Source of the DNA: Gibbula magus
Lineage: Eukaryota > Mollusca > Gastropoda > Trochida > Trochidae
Reading direction: 5' to 3'
Length of the DNA stretch: 64,000 bases
NCBI GenBank assembly: GCA_936450465.1
Contig: OW388296.1
Coordinates: 38,902,023-38,966,022 of the forward strand
Position 1 is the stretch's first letter, and every line of letters begins with the position of its first letter. Below the pieces are notes generated by a model, which made no database searches, was not told the origin of the DNA, and worked only from the letters and a program-made list of their open reading frames with translations. Below are positions 1-12,544 of this stretch, in pieces. The translations under genes and the position numbers were made by a program.

Positions 1-273
1 TTCATCAAACATGGATGGAGGTATTCGGCGATGGCGCTGCTTAGAGGGGATATCACTGCAGTGCTGTTGCCTAAGTCCTCATCACCCTTGGAGAAGATAT
101 CCTTGAACTTGAGAATGACCTTGACTCCAAGTTCGAGTTCCTCATGTGTAAGATTCTCCTGGTGAATGTCAACTTGCTCCAATAGTTTCTATTCATCCTC
201 AGATGGTGGTTGACATATTCCTTGGAATAAGACTGTAGCTGTAGCTCACATATAAGTGCTTTGGGCTTTACTA

Positions 274-1385
274 CACTCAAAGCCATTAAAAACGCAACTT
301 CAAATTCAAAGTTTATTTACTGGAAAAATTTTTAACAAATGTAAATAAAAATTGACACAATCGAGATAACAAACATATGTTGTTAATTTCATTGAATAAT
401 TCATTGCAAATGCACAAATCCTAAACGTCAGAGAACTTTTACACAAAGCAGGGGTCAGCTGAAGTCAATAACGGGTATGATCCCGAGGTCTCACACACGC
501 CTGGAGTCGACTTGGCATGGACCGACACAGATGTCTCAGTACACGCTGTGGGATTGCTTGCCACTGATTTTGGAGTGCCTGTGCCAACTCTGAAACAGTT
601 TGTGGTGGCACGGCTTGAGTTCATGGCCGTCCATGCAAGTTCATCCAAAATGTGCTCGATCGGATTCATGTCGGGAGACATAGCGGGCCAATCCATGACA
701 GCAACATGATTATTGTTCAGGAAGTCCCTTGTCAACCTGACGGTGTGGGGTCGAGCATTGTCATGCTGGAAAACCATCTGTCGGCGGATGGCATGTTGAG
801 CCAGCAATGGAAGCAACGTAGGACGAAGGACGGTGTCAACATAACATTGAGGATTGAGGTTGCCTTGGACCACAACCAACTGGGACCAAAAGTTGGTGTT
901 GATAGCACCCCAAACCATGACCTAACCTCCCCCGAAACGATCCCTTTCCTGCACGAAGTTACGAGCGAAACGTTCATGTGGACGTCGGTAGATACGGTGA
1001 CGTCCATCAGGAAAACTGAAATTGAATCGAGATTCATCAGGGAATATGACAATTTGTCAAGGTGTATTGTGCAGATACGTCTTGCGTAAGGCGTGGCATT
1101 TTTTTCCGAAGTGACGAATGTTAAAATTTTGATCGGTATTTAAAGGGCCAGAGTGCAAAACGTGTTACATGGGACTGCTTAAAATCGTGAGAGAAAAAAA
1201 CAATTTTTATCGTTTGCATGAACAAAGTTCATTACCGAGAACTGATAATGGGTTCAAACCCAGAACTCAACCAAAATGATCCATTTCAAGTTTCATCTGT
1301 ATGCCATAAGATAGGAAAGCCCAAGAAAACGTTTTGCAATAAATATTTCTAGAATAATGCATTGCGTTTTTTATGGCTTTGAGTG
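274..1385 (-). mobile_element. Tc1-like transposon, internally deleted, with TIRs and TA target duplication
   Basis: The ends are inverted repeats: CACTCAAAGCCATTAAAAAC at 274 and its near-perfect inverse ending at 1385 (...TTATGGCTTTGAGTG), each flanked by TA (272-273, 1386-1387). At 1112 bp it is shorter than a full Tc1 element (about 1.6 kb); the DNA-binding N-terminal half of the transposase is gone. It lies inside the pol region of the gypsy-type element and therefore inserted later. Confidence 0.88.
439..1060 (-). pseudogene. Tc1-like DD34E transposase, C-terminal part, frameshifted
   Basis: Catalyses cut-and-paste transposition in intact relatives. On the minus strand FPDESRFNF (first catalytic Asp, about 1030-1055) is followed by a frameshift near 920. 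The frame 918-439 then contains MVWGAINTNFWSQLVVVQGN, QHDNARPHTVRL (second Asp) and DWPAMSPDMNPIEHILDEL, with 34 residues between Asp and the final Glu. There is no helix-turn-helix region upstream. The normal end of the protein is followed by unrelated residues, so the copy is dead. Confidence 0.88.
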
Positions 1386-1387
1386 TA

Positions 1388-1822
1388 CTATGGTCTGTGT
1401 CGTTACGTTAGAGAGGTGAACGTCGACTAATCCGTGTTTCTCCCAATCAAATTCCATGATAGTTGGTGCGATGTCAAGGTCCTGGTGTATGGTAAACTGG
1501 TCTGTGGGTTGAAGATAGGCACATGCTCTTGGATAGTTAAATGGCTAAATAAATTGTCCTTTGATGAAGACTTTTCTTTTGGCAGGTATGATGACGTTGT
1601 CAGTCTCATAACATTTCACAAGTCCAATCTTTCCCTTGTTCCGTTGAAGCTCCTTCTCTCTGATTACCATCGTTCTGAAGTAAAGGTACCACGGTGTGAA
1701 GAGGTTGGCTTTCTGCAGAAACCTGTTTCCATGATTCCTCTTGAGTTTCCAAACTAGCGACGATTTATCCTGAGTAAGGTAATGACTCTCCTCCATTCTA
1801 TGTTGAGCACATCATCCAGTGG
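1388..1822 (-). pseudogene. Degraded pro-pol linker of the gypsy-type element
   Basis: Minus-strand frames here are short. One carries NVIIPAKRKVFIKGQFI, resembling the beta-rich segment between protease and RT in gypsy elements. No intact domain. It is separated from the KDIFSKGDEDLG segment (272-1) by the Tc1-like insertion. Confidence 0.5.
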
Positions 1823-2110
1823 TTAGATGGTAGTGTGAGAAAGATGATGCTCATAGAAGGACTTGGATATCACTGATACTGTTGCTCCTGTATCCAGTAA
1901 CGCTGTCGTTTGCACTCCAATGATGACCTTGACCTCGTTTGACGACCCGACTAATCCATCTGGCATTTGTCTCTTGCCTTGGGGACGCTGATGATGATTA
2001 CCTATGGCCGGTCCCTTCACATAGGTCTCCTGGAGTTTAAAGCCCTTCCTCTTCTCGAGTGATATAACGGGACTGTGCAGGCATATCTCATGTGTCCAAC
2101 TTGTCCACAT
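1823..2110 (-). pseudogene. Retropepsin-like aspartic protease fragment of the gypsy-type element
   Basis: The minus-strand frame contains VIIGVQTTALLDTGATVSVI, the retropepsin active-site loop (DTGA) with the preceding hydrophobic strand. It overlaps the 3' end of the gag frame, the expected gag-pro arrangement. The reading frame stops at 1823, soon after the active-site segment, and the continuation through 1800-1388 is broken. The role in a live element would be cleavage of the polyprotein. Confidence 0.75.
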
Positions 2111-3214
2111 CTCAAGCAGGTAGGTACCATGCCATATGCTCTGTCATCCCCTCCATACTGAACATAACGAGCCTGGCTATTCCACTGAGGATAGGTAACT
2201 TGTCCTTGACCTTGATAGTCATTACCACCTTGTCGTTGATCCTGCCCTTGATATCCTTGACCTTGATACTCTTGTCCACTACTCGACTGAAAAGCTCCCT
2301 GATAAGGTTGTCTTGGAGGTTGAGGAAGACTTTGACTTGACCCTGTCACCTTCATGTTGGAGACTTCTGTTGTTAACTTGTTCAACATGGCCTTGACCAC
2401 GGACATCTCATTCCTCCATTCTGGTTCCTGAGAGGTGGTCATCCTAGCTGTAGCTTGGGTCTTTGATCGTGCTGTAGCCTGGCCGAGCTGGTCATTCTCG
2501 ATCTCCCGTAACGATTCCATGAGTCCATCAAAGTCCTGTATGGCGTCGTACTTGTGGCCAGAGATTCTCTTGAGTGCTGGCTTGAGTCCTGTCCAGAGCA
2601 TACTCCGTAGCATCTCCTCTGTGTCATTGCACGCCTGTGGGCTAACCTGTATGGCATGAGCAAGCAACTCCTCCAGTCTACATCCCCACTGTGAGACATC
2701 CTCGTCATCTCGTTGCTTGGCGGTGTAGAACTGTGCCATCCTTGACTCTTGTCTCTCCGCGATCCCAAACACAATCCTCATCTTCCTCAACAAGGCGCTG
2801 ATGTCACTCCCATATATCATGTTGACGGCGATCTTGGCTGCCTCTCCATTGAGTAAGTCCCTGATACCTTGCTCCTTCCCGTCTTGGGAAGAGGAATGGG
2901 AATCCAGTAGGGTATCTCCAGACGTCATACGGGGTATCCTTGCCTTGTCTGCTACCACTGAAGGGAGGGATCCTAGGTGAGTGTTGGTAGACGACTGGGC
3001 TGGCCTTAGTGTCCTCATGTGTCACTGAGTCTCTACTCACAATCCTCACGTTCGTGTCCCTAGGCTGAGTCTTATCCGCTGAGTATTGATGCAGCAATGC
3101 CTCGAAATCCTCAGGGGTGTTAGCTTTGCGTTTCTCCTTCTGTCTCCTGAACACTGCGAGCATGTTCCTCACTTCCACATCCGTGAACTCCATGATGTCA
3201 CGCACAGTACACAA
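2017..3214 (-). pseudogene. gag polyprotein of the Ty3/gypsy-type element, frameshifted
   Basis: Structural (capsid/nucleocapsid) gene of an endogenous LTR retrotransposon. It occupies two overlapping frames: 3214-2804 (starting MCTVRDIMEFTDVEVRNMLA and reaching PPFSGSRQGKDTPYDVWRYP) and 3018-2017. Homology switches frame near 2905, so at least one frameshift breaks it. The second frame holds capsid-like LNGEAAKIAVNMIYG and EDVSQWGCRLEELL, a Gln/Gly-rich linker, and a CCHC zinc knuckle CLRCGQVGHMRYAC at about 2070-2115. Retropepsin follows in another frame, as is usual for these elements. Confidence 0.8.
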
Positions 3215-4324
3215 TCACAGAATACACAACTGTAAATCCATAAACACGAATGAGCACAAACAATAACTAATTATCACAACACGGGTTCACATATTCACAA
3301 AGCACAGGTCCAATCCAGAGAGGGAACAGCGTCTCTCTAAAGTGAATTAATGCACAAGCTGAAATAAAGTTACATGATTATATAACCTGAAACAGTAGCA
3401 TGATTAGTTTGATGAATACATGTAAATGGTACAACTAAATGGTATTAACTATCCTGAAATAAAGAAATTAATTAGGTACATGATATGAATTAAACATAAA
3501 AAACAGATATGCAAACAAGATATGTGATATGTAATGCAGAGGTATTCAACAATATAAATCCTGAAATGAAAAACAAAATAAGTCATACATGATTAAACGA
3601 TATATATAAGCATGAAACATTACAAATGGAGATTCTTAGAAGGAAGTGGAGAAAGACATCAAGGAATATAGCAATGAAGTAATATAAGTGCTAGAAATAG
3701 TAACCTGGAAATTAAAGAATGTTAGCAATTATGGTGGCATTGTGCAATGCAGTATATATGTCAATCAGTCGCCGTCCGTTCGTCAAACAGAGCAGATGAA
3801 AGAAAACACAGGTTATACCTAGCCCTACATATTATGTTAAGTTTATGGTATTACCTATTTAGCAATCAGTCACACTTCACATTCACGCATTCAACACCAA
3901 TTGCTACATGCTTATACTTCGGATAGATAAGTAATTATGATATGGATATGCTTACTATGATGTGCAATGAACTTAACTAAGACATGCTATAAATTAACAA
4001 AATACTGATGTGGTGATACTAATATTAACTAATCTTAACTAATGTTAAAAATTTACACTTAACTAAAGATTAATTACATAGATAATGAAAGAATTAACTA
4101 AATAATAAACTAAACTAAAGCCGGCAACTAACTAAATATTACTAAACCATGGTAACTTTATATGAGCTCAGAAAAAAAAAATATGATTGTCAGTGTACTA
4201 TACATGGAACTCAACACAGTCAGTTCACGATCACATCATGATGTCCGCCGAATCCAGATCAAATTCTCTCAGTGTATACGGTCAGTTCAGGTGTAGTTGA
4301 TGGCCTTCTGGTGTCACTCCTATC
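3215..4324. other. AT-rich stretch without a recognised gene
   Basis: Very AT-rich, with many runs of TAACTAA type between 3990 and 4140. This is where the 5' LTR and primer-binding site of the minus-strand retrotransposon would be expected, but I see no second copy of any candidate LTR in the window and cannot delimit one. No coding potential seen. Confidence 0.5.
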
Positions 4325-4845
4325 ATAGTGGAGTCCCTTAGCGTCAAAATTGAAAAAAATTGGCTTAAAGTATGAAACTTGGCATGAATGATCATCAGGC
4401 ATGTAGATATTCATTTTGCCTAGGATCCAAATTTTTGGACCGCGGCAACCTGGTCACGTGACCTAAAATCCAAAATGGCCGCCAAATTTTCGTGAAAATC
4501 AGTTCTAAGCTAAATAAATAATTATATGCATGAATTTAGTCAGATTTTTCATATATTTTAAGTGAATGTCTACAGAATACATGTACTCAAGCATACGAAA
4601 TCCCTTATTTTGTTTATTTTATTGCATATTTTGTAGTTAGAAAGTCAAAATTTAAGTTTTTATAGATTTCCGGCTGTAGCTTTTTAATTGCTCTTTACTT
4701 TGTCTGATCGATGAACATTCTTGAATGTTGGACATGCTGATACACAATGTTGGATATACGAAGTTTGTTTATACAATATTTAATATGTATTTATTTAATA
4801 TGTACAGTTATTTTCCCATGTTTAAATTTGAAAGTCAACACCTGA
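4325..4845 (+). repeat. Left long terminal inverted repeat
   Basis: Inverted copy of 8088-8616. Matching blocks occur in order along the whole length, with small indels (for example the terminal GCGTCAAA is followed by fewer bases here than on the right). The inner limit is the shared TCAACACCTGA. Confidence 0.85.
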
Positions 4846-7800
4846 ATTTGCTTTGCCTCAATTACCAAAAATCCAAAATGGCAGCCAAATTTCCATCAGT
4901 TAAAATAATATAAATCAATATTATTATATTATTACATAATAAAGAATTCAATACATTTAGTTAAGACACAATTTTTAAATTAATATGTACATATCAAATA
5001 AATAGAATAATGCTTTTACAATGTCTAGTTTGTGACAATTTTCACTATTTAAATGCATATATAGTGCATATTTGTTAAAATGTTTAGTTTTTTTATTAGA
5101 ATTTTGGCTGAGATTTTAGGGTTCTACTTCGAAGGATTGATGCAAATTTTTGTATTTGGGTCATGTTGATATAAAATTTGAAATGTTACACGTTTAGTAT
5201 TTGCAGCAACGGTAGGCCTAAAATTCTAAAAGTTAGATTTAGAAGTCAACACCTTTGTATTGTTTCCATAGCAACATGTGATTTAGTATGAAGACAACTG
5301 AGCGGCGACATGATATTTCATTTCAAGGTTGTTATCATTATGTCAGATGTCATATATAAGAATTGTGAATTGTTCTGGATAAAACTGGAAAGGTAAGGGT
5401 CTGTCATGGTAAAGGTTAAGGCCAAGTACACATGTACATATAAACGCTTAAAGAAACATTGAGTATATTGTTGGAGTCACATATGCCAAACGTTATATAT
5501 AGTCATTTAATAGTCAAATGTCATCTAGATATTTGTATTAAGAAATAAGTACTGACATTTGCTGAAAATCATTTTAATGCTAACCAGTTCTGTACAGTGA
5601 AAATATAAATGTGAACAAATGTGATTGACAACCAGACATTGTATGTCGACTGGTGCGCACCAATTAGTCTTCTTTTCTGTTCTATAGCAGGTACAAAGAC
5701 AAACTTCGGTTGGTACTGGTCAATAGTAACTAGTATACATTTACTGTGCTCTGACGATTGACATGAGAACGTGCCCATTTTTTAAAGACACATCTCTTCA
5801 AAAACATTAACCAGATTGTCATTTATTTTTCATCCTTGTACAACGCTCTGAGCAGAAAACTTATGGATAAAGCACTATATAAATACTTATTTATTATTTA
5901 TCAACAATTGGGACCTGTAATTTCATCTTTGAACAGGCTCACGGTTTGTGCTTAGTTTTCATTAAACACATGTAATTGTCATATATTTGGTATTTGGGGA
6001 TGAATGACATAGGATTGCAATAATGTAACATCAATAAGATTTGGTCTGAGCAGATTATTAAATTTATTGAAAAACGTATATGTTTATAACATTTTCTCTG
6101 TATGTATATACATGTATATAGTTTATGCCATTCACATTGCTAAGCTTACATATATTGTAGAAAACACATATTCTTTATTGTGAATATACACAATGTTTCA
6201 GAGTGTATGCTTACTTCTTCAACAGATGGATCACATAAGTTTAGAATAAAACGGTTGTTATTCAGAAATCTTGCTTTCTGAAAACATTAATAAACACTAC
6301 TGATCTTAATTGAAAAGTTATCACATAAGAGCTATATATATATTCGACATCTATCTAAACACTGTACTTATACGTGTGTTTACTTACAGCAGACAGTCTC
6401 TGAACATATCACTTAACTTCTTTAGAAGAGGTCTAGCGACTTTGAAAATAACATGGCTTGTATATTGCCTAAAACGAATTAATATGTTCTTCCTTTAAAT
6501 GGATCCATTTATTCGAGATTTTTTTCACTTCACCAATTATATCTATATGCGCTCATAACAACTGCGGTTTGATTTCAGGTAGAACATGTTACAAGTTCGA
6601 GTTATGCTGCAGAAACCCTAATCAATCTCATACTCCTCCTCTATTCGAGAGAAAATAAAGTGTCACCGAATTGTACCAATTTTAATGTTTAAGATTTTAA
6701 CTATGTTTCAGGGCCATATATACTTTTTGCATAGGCCGTTGTCAATGATATTGTCTAAAAACTTGTTTCGACTTCTTCATAAGCCTCAGCTGCTTCACAC
6801 CCTAAACTAGGTGTTACAGGAAACCAACCCTGAAAACAACTTCTAGCAAAGAACCATAATTTGGGGAATATGATCTTTGTTGGATTTGTAAATTTAATTG
6901 CCTTACTCCTGAAAATTAGGACATAGTAGTGGTGTACTCCTTTGATGAATATGATATATTCATTTGATAAAAAAGCTATGTATGGAAGAATAAATAGGGA
7001 AAATAGAGTAATTTAGTGACTGTACATCCAAGGCTTCCAATCATTGCATATTCACTGTAGCTCGGTAATTTAACAACAAGGTACAGACCTCTTGTATATC
7101 TTAGATCATAAATGTATCTTGTAATACTACAGTTGGAAACCCTAATTAGATTTGCCTAAACAATGCATTAGATAGTTGTCTCTGTAGCTAGTCAGGTATT
7201 ATTGCTTGGACAGTCAATACATTCACAATTTATATTCCACATTGGTCAATATGTGTCTACACAAAAAACAATTATTCAAAACCTTTACAATCTAAGAAAG
7301 AAGTAAACAGATATGTTTTTAGGGTGTGATGTTTATTATATTGGCCTGTATCAATGAACTAGATGTGCTAGTTATGTATCGCCTTAGGGGAAGGATTTTC
7401 AATAGAGGGCTCTTCTTTGGGTTACATGGTTACTTTAACAATATTGTCGGTAATATTCATCCATTAATGTATGCTAATGGTGCTACCAACAGTATTACAC
7501 TGGTTTAACTAAACTGCATGTCATATATGGTGCAATAGATGGTAACCTCCAACGTAACATTCTTCACTAAGTACCACCCAGAGGCCTACTTCTGGTGAAA
7601 AGGGGAACATTTTGGCACAAGTCTCCAGCCAAAGGCTACACCATTTCTTAACTTATGTCTCAGTGCGCACAGGAATTCACCCATCAGACTCGCAGATTGT
7701 CCAGCCATGAAGCGAGTCATTGTCGCTGAACTTCATTGAAAGTGGTCGACTGAGTTGTATACAGATCAAGAGTAACAACACACGTCAACACATAAAAGTG

Positions 7801-8087
7801 AAAATACATCATTAAGGTTTAGGTTAGCTTAACCAAGAACAACATTTAGTCAATTCTTGTGCGTCATCAATATGCTACATTTGAGTTTTGGTTGATCAGT
7901 CATTGCTGCTTACAACATGGTGACACTACAATTGATCTTGACTATTGTCAAGATTGACCTTGACCATGACCTGACCCATTGAATTTTCCTCAACATATAA
8001 AATACATTGAATATGTTTGAAAAAGATATATCCATAAAAATATACCGATGTCGGTGATCATACAAGTTGCTTTAGAAACAGAAAAAA

Positions 8088-8616
8088 TCAGGTGTTGACT
8101 TTCAAACATCAAATTCATAAATTAAGTGTACATATTAAATAAATATATATCCAAAATCGTATAAATAAACTTCTAATGTCCCATATTGTGTATCAGCTGT
8201 GAGCATGTCCAACATGTCATAGATCAGACAAAGTAAAGAACAATTAAAAAGCTACAGCCGAAAATCTATAAAAACTTAAATTTTGACTTTCTAACTACAA
8301 AATATGCAATAAAATAAACCAAATAAGGGATTTTGTATGCTTGAGTACATGTATTCTGTAGACATTCATTTAAAATATATAAAAAATCTGACAAAATTCA
8401 TGCATATAATTATTTATTTAGCTTAGAACTGATTTTCACGAAAATTTGGCGGCCATTTTGGATTTTAGGTCACGTGACCAGGTTCCCGCGGTCCAAAAAT
8501 TTGGATCCTAGGCAAAATGAATATCTACATGCCTAATGATCATTCATGCCAAGTTTCATACTTTAAGCCAATTTTTTTCAATTTGCCCCAAATTTGACGC
8601 AAAGGTACTCCACTAT
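8088..8616 (-). repeat. Right long terminal inverted repeat
   Basis: Inverted copy of 4325-4845. It contains the same GTCACGTGACC segment and the same ATTATATGCATGAAT-type segment in reverse. It ends in ACTCCACTAT, the inverse of the left terminus. Confidence 0.85.
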
Positions 8617-9748
8617 CAGTCAGTCACTCCTCACTGGGGGCTCCAATTAAAATTATTAACATATTTTTTTCATGAACGGATTAGCTAACAAGCTCAGAGG
8701 AGCTTATTTTAAGGCTGCTCCTATATACATATACAGATGGTAACATATTTATATAAGAATCCAGGAATCAATATCGACATAAGTGGTTATGCATAGATAT
8801 TAATTCGTTTGTTTACAGTCACTATCGAAACTTATGAAAGGTCAAATCGGTCAGATTTCATTATGTAAAAGTTGATAGATTGCAGTAATGTTTGCAAATC
8901 GCATCTTCCCACAGCAAGGTGAAAATGAATCAAGATCGCTCCATTTTTTACCTTGCCTTCAACCTAGCCAGAAGTGGTGAAACGAATCAGCGACACCTGT
9001 CGAGTTACGTCCCTTACTATCTGTTACCACACAGCCAATGAAATCGCTGTTTAGATTCGAAACCAATTCAAAACAAGTAGTTGTCACTAAGGTAACATGA
9101 TCCCCTGCCGCAAATTAATACTCCAAATTGATGAATAATGTCAAGATCAGCAAAATCGACTGTCGAACATGTCGAAAAATTCAAAGTTACTCTGTGACCT
9201 TGAGAATAATGTCAAGGTCACCAAAATCTAATCAGCTCGTCGTCTTTCCTTGGAGAAGTTATGTGTAAGATATGTAGAGAATCCAGCGAATGGTTTTTGA
9301 GATATCCCGCTGTCATACAATGACTAAGTCTCGTTGTGACCTTGCAATGAAGGTTAAGGTCACAAACCTCTGTAGGAACATTACTTTACCTATGATGAAC
9401 CCATATGCAAAATATGAAAAGAATCCAGTGAACACTTTTTGAGTTATCCCATTTCGTACGGACGTACGGACGCAGCCAAAACTATATCCCCTGCTTCGCG
9501 CTAAACGCACGGCGACGATCGACACAGTCACAGAGGCAATACAACTGTCTTCTGATTGGCTTATCCGATTAGCCTGCAGTACGTTAAAATCTTAGCACTG
9601 AAAATGCGAGGGTTTAGGTCAAGGGCGGAAGGAGAAGATATGGAAATATTTTCGTTACGCCTGTGACGATGTGAAGATGCATATCGTTGCTTGTAAGCGA
9701 TGAACATCCCCGTAAAACCGTGTTGATAGTAAATCCCTTTAAGTAAAA
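8617..9748. other. Non-coding; dispersed 'GACCTTGA...AAGGTCA' repeat
   Basis: No gene seen. At 9186-9225 and 9335-9366 there are imperfect palindromic motifs of the form GTGACCTTGA...TCAAGGTCACC, followed by TACGGACGTACGGACGCA near 9460. A related stretch (CTGTGACCTTGAGAATA) recurs at 57371, so this is a dispersed repeat family. Confidence 0.5.
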
Positions 9749-9749
9749 C

Positions 9750-10389
9750 TATGAGTTTTGCCTTATATTCGTGTATTTATTGCATGTGAAGAAATAGTGT
9801 AAAGCATTTTCGATTTGGTGACCACATGAATACGATGGGCTATCAATGACATGTCTGTTTAATAGGTCTGCATTTAGATTACTACAACAGATTCGTAGGC
9901 GAGAATGGACAATCTGACATTTTCGTGATCCATAGTTAAGATCAAAGAATACTGTCCTAATTTTGTTCGTGGCTAACATTTGTTTGAATCCGGATAAAGT
10001 ATCAATGTATTGGATCTCAGGACTAAGTGCATTCCATAACTTTATTGTATCGGGTAGGAATGATCTAGCATATGTTGTTTTTTTTTGCTGTTCTGCATTT
10101 CATTGGTCGCACATTTGAGTTTTCTCTGAGGTTGTAGTTATTAATATTTGGTGCAGTGGGTATCAGGTTACATAGATACTGAGGCGCGAGATTATTCTTC
10201 ATTTTAAACAAGGTTGTCAGTTTGGAAACATGTCTACGTTCCGCCAATGTTTTTTGGTTGGTTTCTTCATATAACATTCTATGATTTGTTACGCGAACTG
10301 CGCCACATATCGACCTCAACGCGTCAAGATTCAACTTTTCTAGTAACGTGCATTGTTCCTTGGTACAATTATCCCAAATGTGCCCGCAA
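9750..10389 (-). pseudogene. LINE reverse transcriptase C-terminal fragment (CR1/Jockey-type)
   Basis: Minus-strand frames 10334-10065 and 9979-9749 carry the domain that follows RT in CR1/Jockey-type LINEs: CGHIWDNCTKEQ at the right edge, LRSICGAVRVTNHRMLYEET, LTTLFKMKNNLAPQYLCNLI, YNLRENSNVR, then KCQIVHSRLRICCSNLNADL and SPSYSCGHQIENALHYFFTC. Frameshifts and a gap near 10010 break it. The right end stops abruptly at the poly-A/T stretch that starts the next repeat element at about 10390. It is probably related to the minus-strand LINE split across 20.6-27.05 kb. Confidence 0.75.
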
Positions 10390-11391
10390 TAATAAAAAAA
10401 ATAGAGCCATGGGCTCTGTAGCTCATCAGGGTTTATATTGTTTGATGATGAAGACAGAAATATGTTGTCTCAATATAATGCACAATCCCTAGCCCTGAGA
10501 AATCTTAGTCTTGAAATTGAGAGAGAGCACTCAGAGCACTCCTTAGAAACGTGTTGGATTTGGACTTTGTACAGCTCCAAAACTCTTCATCTTATCTTCC
10601 TGAAACTTTGCGTATGTATTACCCACTAACTGAAGTGGTGCCTTTATATATTTTCAGATTTCTGAAATGTTTTGTTGTTTTTTTCTCCAAAGAAACGTGT
10701 TTGATTTCACTGTGTTCAGCGATAGTCTACCTCCAGAGCAGAAACACTTCATCATACCTAAAACTCAGCATGTGTATTACCCACTTACTGAAGTAGTAGA
10801 TATACAATTTTCTGTGAAAGATGTGTTTTACAAATCATATGGGACCGGTGGGATATGTCATCTTCTGATGACTCTTGTTAAAATGTTCTTAGTCTGATAT
10901 AATAACAATTGTAACATGTAATGGTCGCTACTTGGTACAAGCTATGTGTCCATCCTTTCGCTCATTCCTTAATTGCGGCAGGGGACATGGTCACATTTCT
11001 GACAATTACTTGTTATTTAGACAACCATGTGATCCAGTCATGTTGGTCTCATGCATTGACAAAGATCAATTTTAGATGTTTTTGTTGTAAAGTTATGGCT
11101 ATGAATTGTTCTTTATCTGTACTATTTATTTTAGTCCACACCATAAATCACCATCAAGCAAGATAGCTACAGAGCCCATGGTTTTATTTTTTTACTTTGA
11201 GTGAACAGAAAACACTAGAATGCTGAAATCTTGTGTAGATATATCTTTGAAGCAGTTATAATTACATAATATAAATCTCTTATTCTAATGTAAACAGTGT
11301 AAATGATTCACTCATTAAGTTGTCAACCTGAGATATATTAAATCATGTAATTTCTGATGAGCTACAGAGCCCATGGCTCTATTTTTATTTC
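10390..11391. mobile_element. Short repeat element with GAGCCATGGGCTC palindromic ends
   Basis: The left edge is a poly-A stretch followed by TAGAGCCATGGGCTCTGTAG and CTCATCAGG. The right edge (11352-11391) is the inverse, TGATGAGCTACAGAGCCC then ATGGCTCTATTTTTA. A second inner copy of the right-type end is at 11165-11197, so this may be an element of about 0.8 kb plus a fragment. Inside, 10555-10640 and 10695-10790 are diverged direct repeats sharing TGTATTACCCACT.ACTGAAGT. No protein homology. The same left-end motif starts another repeat at 19672. Confidence 0.65.
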
Positions 11392-12542
11392 TTGTTGAAC
11401 AATCTATTTGCCTGAACTGAAGTTGGTTGTAAGTGTAAAAATATTTGATTGGATCGAGATTTATCATATTGATCCTGACCTATGGAAAGAACTGGAGTAG
11501 GTTTAGAGCATTTCCGTAACGCTTCGGTTAAGATGGCGCCAAAAGTTGAAAGCAGCATTTCACTAGAACTCGTTCACAGGGCCAGGAATATCTTATTTCT
11601 GAACACATTAAAATGGCCACTCAATGGGAAATGGACTCACACGGCTTAACCGAACCATGTACATTCCTTTTGGAACTCGTTTTATTGATTCAGGAGTATT
11701 ATGTAGCCATTGATAACACTTATTTATATTTTTGTGAGAGCACTTTATTTCAGTAAGAAAAACGTGCTACAGCGCCTTTAAGCCTTGCTTACTCTTCTGT
11801 GCTGTTGTAGCAGCACATGCTATGAAGTTGAGGTGCAGCATGCCACTTGACTAGCACAAATGATTAAAGGTTATTAACAGGTGATGGGCCTTAAAATAAA
11901 TAAAAAAAATGTTTCTGGTTTCCGCCCGCGTCAGTTCCAAACCCACGCCTCAGGTCTTTCTTTTTGTTCAAGGTCTTAACAAAAGAAAGGGGCAGATAAC
12001 TCAAATTATTTAGCTTAAAAAACATTGTAACATAATTTCGGTGTATCCTCGATTCTGATTGGTTGATTGGCCTATGTTGAATGACAATGAATACCCGCAA
12101 ATTACTTGGGGCGAATCACCGCGAACATATACAACGTGTTCACAAGTTTCGGCCCGACTCAAAATTTATTTTTTCTATTTCTCTTAATATTTGCTCCTTT
12201 CTCAAATTTGACAGGTGGCATTGTCGTTTTCTTACTTGTGTATAGCAGTATAGGTCACAAATAACTCTCAACATTAATTAGTTTCAAGTAACTAAAATGT
12301 TTTTAACAAGAAAGATTTGTCCAAGTTTGACGCCTTCTTCCATGCGGCTGTGTTTACCGAATGCCGTTGCCATGGCATGACGTCATAGTGATCAACCGTT
12401 TTGACGTCACAATGCTAGCGTCATTGTCACAATGGGTTAGGGCAAGTTTAAGATTTTTGTTCCTAGGTCTTTTACTGTGTTGATGTCGAAGATAAATGTT
12501 TATTGCCATCTAAAAGGATACGTGAATATTATGAAGTGAACA
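11392..12542. other. No gene recognised
   Basis: Moderately AT-rich DNA. Short open frames have no recognisable motifs. No repeat unit or RNA gene found between the GAGCC element and the mariner element. Confidence 0.5.
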
Positions 12543-12544
12543 TA

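Larger units (their letters stand above)
1..3214 (-). mobile_element. Ty3/gypsy-type LTR retrotransposon, 5' half, decayed, cut by window edge
   Basis: Read on the minus strand the order is gag (about 3214-2017), retropepsin (2110-1823), a linker (1822-1388), a Tc1-like insertion (1385-274), then pol just before the reverse transcriptase (272-1). The left-edge segment encodes KFKDIFSKGDEDLG, typical of the region just N-terminal of the Ty3/gypsy RT. The RT, RNase H and integrase would lie left of position 1. Gag is frameshifted and the linker has several stops, so this copy is inactive. I could not identify LTR ends or a primer-binding site between 3215 and 4324. Confidence 0.8.
4325..8616. 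mobile_element. 4.3-kb non-autonomous element with long terminal inverted repeats
   Basis: The two ends are inverted copies of about 525 bp that begin ATAGTGGAGT and share long stretches, including CACGTGACC next to TTTTGGATTTTAGG, ATTTGGCGGCC-type segments and a common inner boundary at TCAACACCTGA. Flanks read ATCAT (4322-4326) and ATCAG (8615-8619), a possible imperfect 5-bp target duplication if the ends are taken as AG...CT. The 3.2-kb interior has no reading frame above about 70 codons with recognisable homology, so the element has no transposase. The superfamily is unknown to me; long TIRs with AG/CT ends recall Maverick/Polinton but no capsid, polymerase or integrase gene is present. 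Confidence 0.82.

Noticed and set aside
3215..4324. 5' LTR and primer-binding site of the gypsy-type element
   Set aside because: Expected here, but no second LTR copy is in the window and no convincing tRNA-complementary site next to a TG...CA boundary was seen.
4325..8616. Maverick/Polinton element
   Set aside because: Long TIRs and AG/CT ends fit, but no polymerase, integrase, ATPase or capsid frame exists inside and the flanking duplication is imperfect and not 6 bp.
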